5,809 nucleotides of DNA, from positions 407 through 6,215 of the forward strand of contig DGVM01000067.1 in assembly GCA_002395925.1 (NCBI GenBank), read 5' to 3'. Shown in pieces: positions 5,073 to 5,809 of the stretch. The notes beneath the pieces are model-generated. The model saw nothing but the letters and a program-made list of their open reading frames with translations. It made no database searches and was not told where the DNA came from. Source of the DNA: Bacteroidales bacterium UBA4284 (GTDB lineage Bacteria; Bacteroidota; Bacteroidia; Bacteroidales; UBA932). Numbering within the stretch: the first letter of the stretch is position 1; each line of letters opens with the position of its first letter. The position numbers were made by a program, and so were the translations under genes.

Positions 5073-5809
5073 TTGTTCGTCGGGTTGCCCGTTCCCGTAA
5101 TCAGGTCCGGGTCCGCCCTGAGGGCCTCCCTGAGCGCCGCCGGGGTTGAAGCCGCCGTCGCCAGGATTGAAGCCTGTGCCGCCCTGAGGGCCTTGCTGGC
5201 CAGCCTGCTGACCCGCCTGGTACATCTTCTCGAATGCCTTGTTGAGGGCCTCGCTGTAGCGGTCGATGTCGGCGAGATTCTGATTCTTGACAGCCTCTTT
5301 GAGGAGGTTGCAGTTGTTCTCGACTTCGCCCTTGATGTCGGCAGGGACCTTGTCGCCGTTCTCCTTGAGGAACTTCTCGGCCTGGAAAGTGAGGGCGTCT
5401 GCATTGTTGATCTTGTCAACACGCTCCTTCTCCGCCTTATCGGCCTCTTCATTGGCCTTGGCCTCATCGCGCATGCGCTGGATTTCGGCGTCGGACAGGC
5501 CGCTGGATGCCTCGATGCGGATGCTCTGCTCCTTGCCGGTAGCTTTGTCCTTTGCAGAAACGGACAGTATGCCGTTGGCGTCGATGTCGAAGCTCACCTC
5601 TATCTGAGGTATGCCGCGGGGCGCGGGTGCGATGCCGTCCAGGTGGAAGACACCTATCTGCTTGTTGTCCTTGGCCATGGGGCGCTCGCCCTGCAGCACA
5701 CGTATCTCGACGCTGGGCTGGTTGTCGGCCGCGGTGCTGAACACCTGGCTCTTCTTGGCGGGAATGGTGGTGTTGGACTCGATGAGTTTGGTCATCACGC
5801 CGCCGAGGG
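5070..5809 (-). CDS. dnaK: Chaperone DnaK (Hsp70), C-terminal fragment
   Basis: The last 245 codons are present; the ATPase domain is beyond the right edge. The frame is open to the window end and begins [20 protein letters not shown], the start of the substrate-binding beta subdomain. Conserved landmarks follow: [52 protein letters not shown] and the hinge [11 protein letters not shown]. The residues matching the E. coli substrate arch and pocket (Met404, Ala429, Val436) are kept. The helical lid runs from about SDAEIQRM to FEKMYQAG. The last ~40 residues are a Gly/Pro/Gln/Asn tail ([15 protein letters not shown]...) ending NGQPDEQ. DnaK refolds proteins with DnaJ and GrpE in the cytosol; neither partner gene is in view. 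The tail lacks the acidic FEEV-type ending of many bacterial DnaKs. The first ATG in the window (5795) is internal and not a true start. Confidence 0.97.
   Translation of the reverse strand, partial: LGGVMTKLIESNTTIPAKKSQVFSTAADNQPSVEIRVLQGERPMAKDNKQIGVFHLDGIAPAPRGIPQIEVSFDIDANGILSVSAKDKATGKEQSIRIEASSGLSDAEIQRMRDEAKANEEADKAEKERVDKINNADALTFQAEKFLKENGDKVPADIKGEVENNCNLLKEAVKNQNLADIDRYSEALNKAFEKMYQAGQQAGQQGPQGGTGFNPGDGGFNPGGAQGGPQGGPGPDYGNGQPDEQ
5113..5193 (-). repeat. Short direct repeats in the dnaK tail
   Basis: The 15-bp sequence CCGCCCTGAGGGCCT occurs exactly at 5113-5127 and 5179-5193, 66 bp apart (in frame), each encoding a GPQGG-type segment. Between them a second pair encodes GFNPG twice (near 5146-5153 and 5167-5174). 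The tail looks built by short in-frame duplications, so its length may vary among strains. Confidence 0.75.

Noticed and set aside
5012..5467. 151-residue Arg/Ser-rich frame on the minus strand over the dnaK end
   Set aside because: It is out of frame with dnaK, low in complexity, crosses the terminator and has no gene-like features.

Overview
The window looks like a chromosomal segment from a moderately GC-rich member of the Bacteroidales (Bacteroidota). Three things point there: promoter -7 boxes of the TAnnTTTG type instead of sigma70-like hexamers, mostly AT-rich leaders without Shine-Dalgarno sequences, and a lipoprotein carrying the 'VDLGLSVxWATCNxG' domain that is widespread in Bacteroidales. 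The genus cannot be fixed from the sequence.

Layout, left to right. (1) Positions 1-106, minus strand: the first 35 codons of a class II fructose-bisphosphate aldolase gene, running off the left edge. (2) Positions 107-202: a 96-bp divergent promoter region serving the aldolase (minus) and gmk (plus). (3) Positions 203-1422, plus strand: gmk (guanylate kinase) and nadD (nicotinate-nucleotide adenylyltransferase), overlapping by 10 bp. (4) Positions 1424-4994, minus strand: three tightly packed envelope genes, read in the order 206-aa outer-membrane beta-barrel protein, 739-aa multidomain lipoprotein, 240-aa lipoprotein. They have their own promoter at 5016-5023. The last stop codon lies 1 bp from the nadD stop. 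(5) Positions 5041-5072: a strong UUCG-loop terminator. (6) Positions 5070-5809, minus strand: the C-terminal third of dnaK, running off the right edge.

The flanks are housekeeping genes: glycolysis, GMP phosphorylation, NAD synthesis and a chaperone. The middle is an accessory-looking envelope cassette. Its genes are almost certainly co-transcribed and translationally coupled. Gene 1 to gene 2 has an 11-bp gap with a Shine-Dalgarno sequence touching the upstream stop codon; gene 2 to gene 3 is a 4-bp ATGA overlap. The central protein is the most unusual item. It combines a lipobox, a double glycine-zipper hairpin, about five degenerate ~29-residue helical repeats, a beta-rich domain interrupted by a third glycine zipper, a nine-serine linker and a C-terminal beta-sandwich-like domain. 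I do not recognise the full architecture. The three proteins probably work together at the outer membrane, but the sequence does not show what they do.

There is no RNA gene, CRISPR array, insertion sequence or attachment site that I can support, and no gene-free stretch longer than 300 bases.
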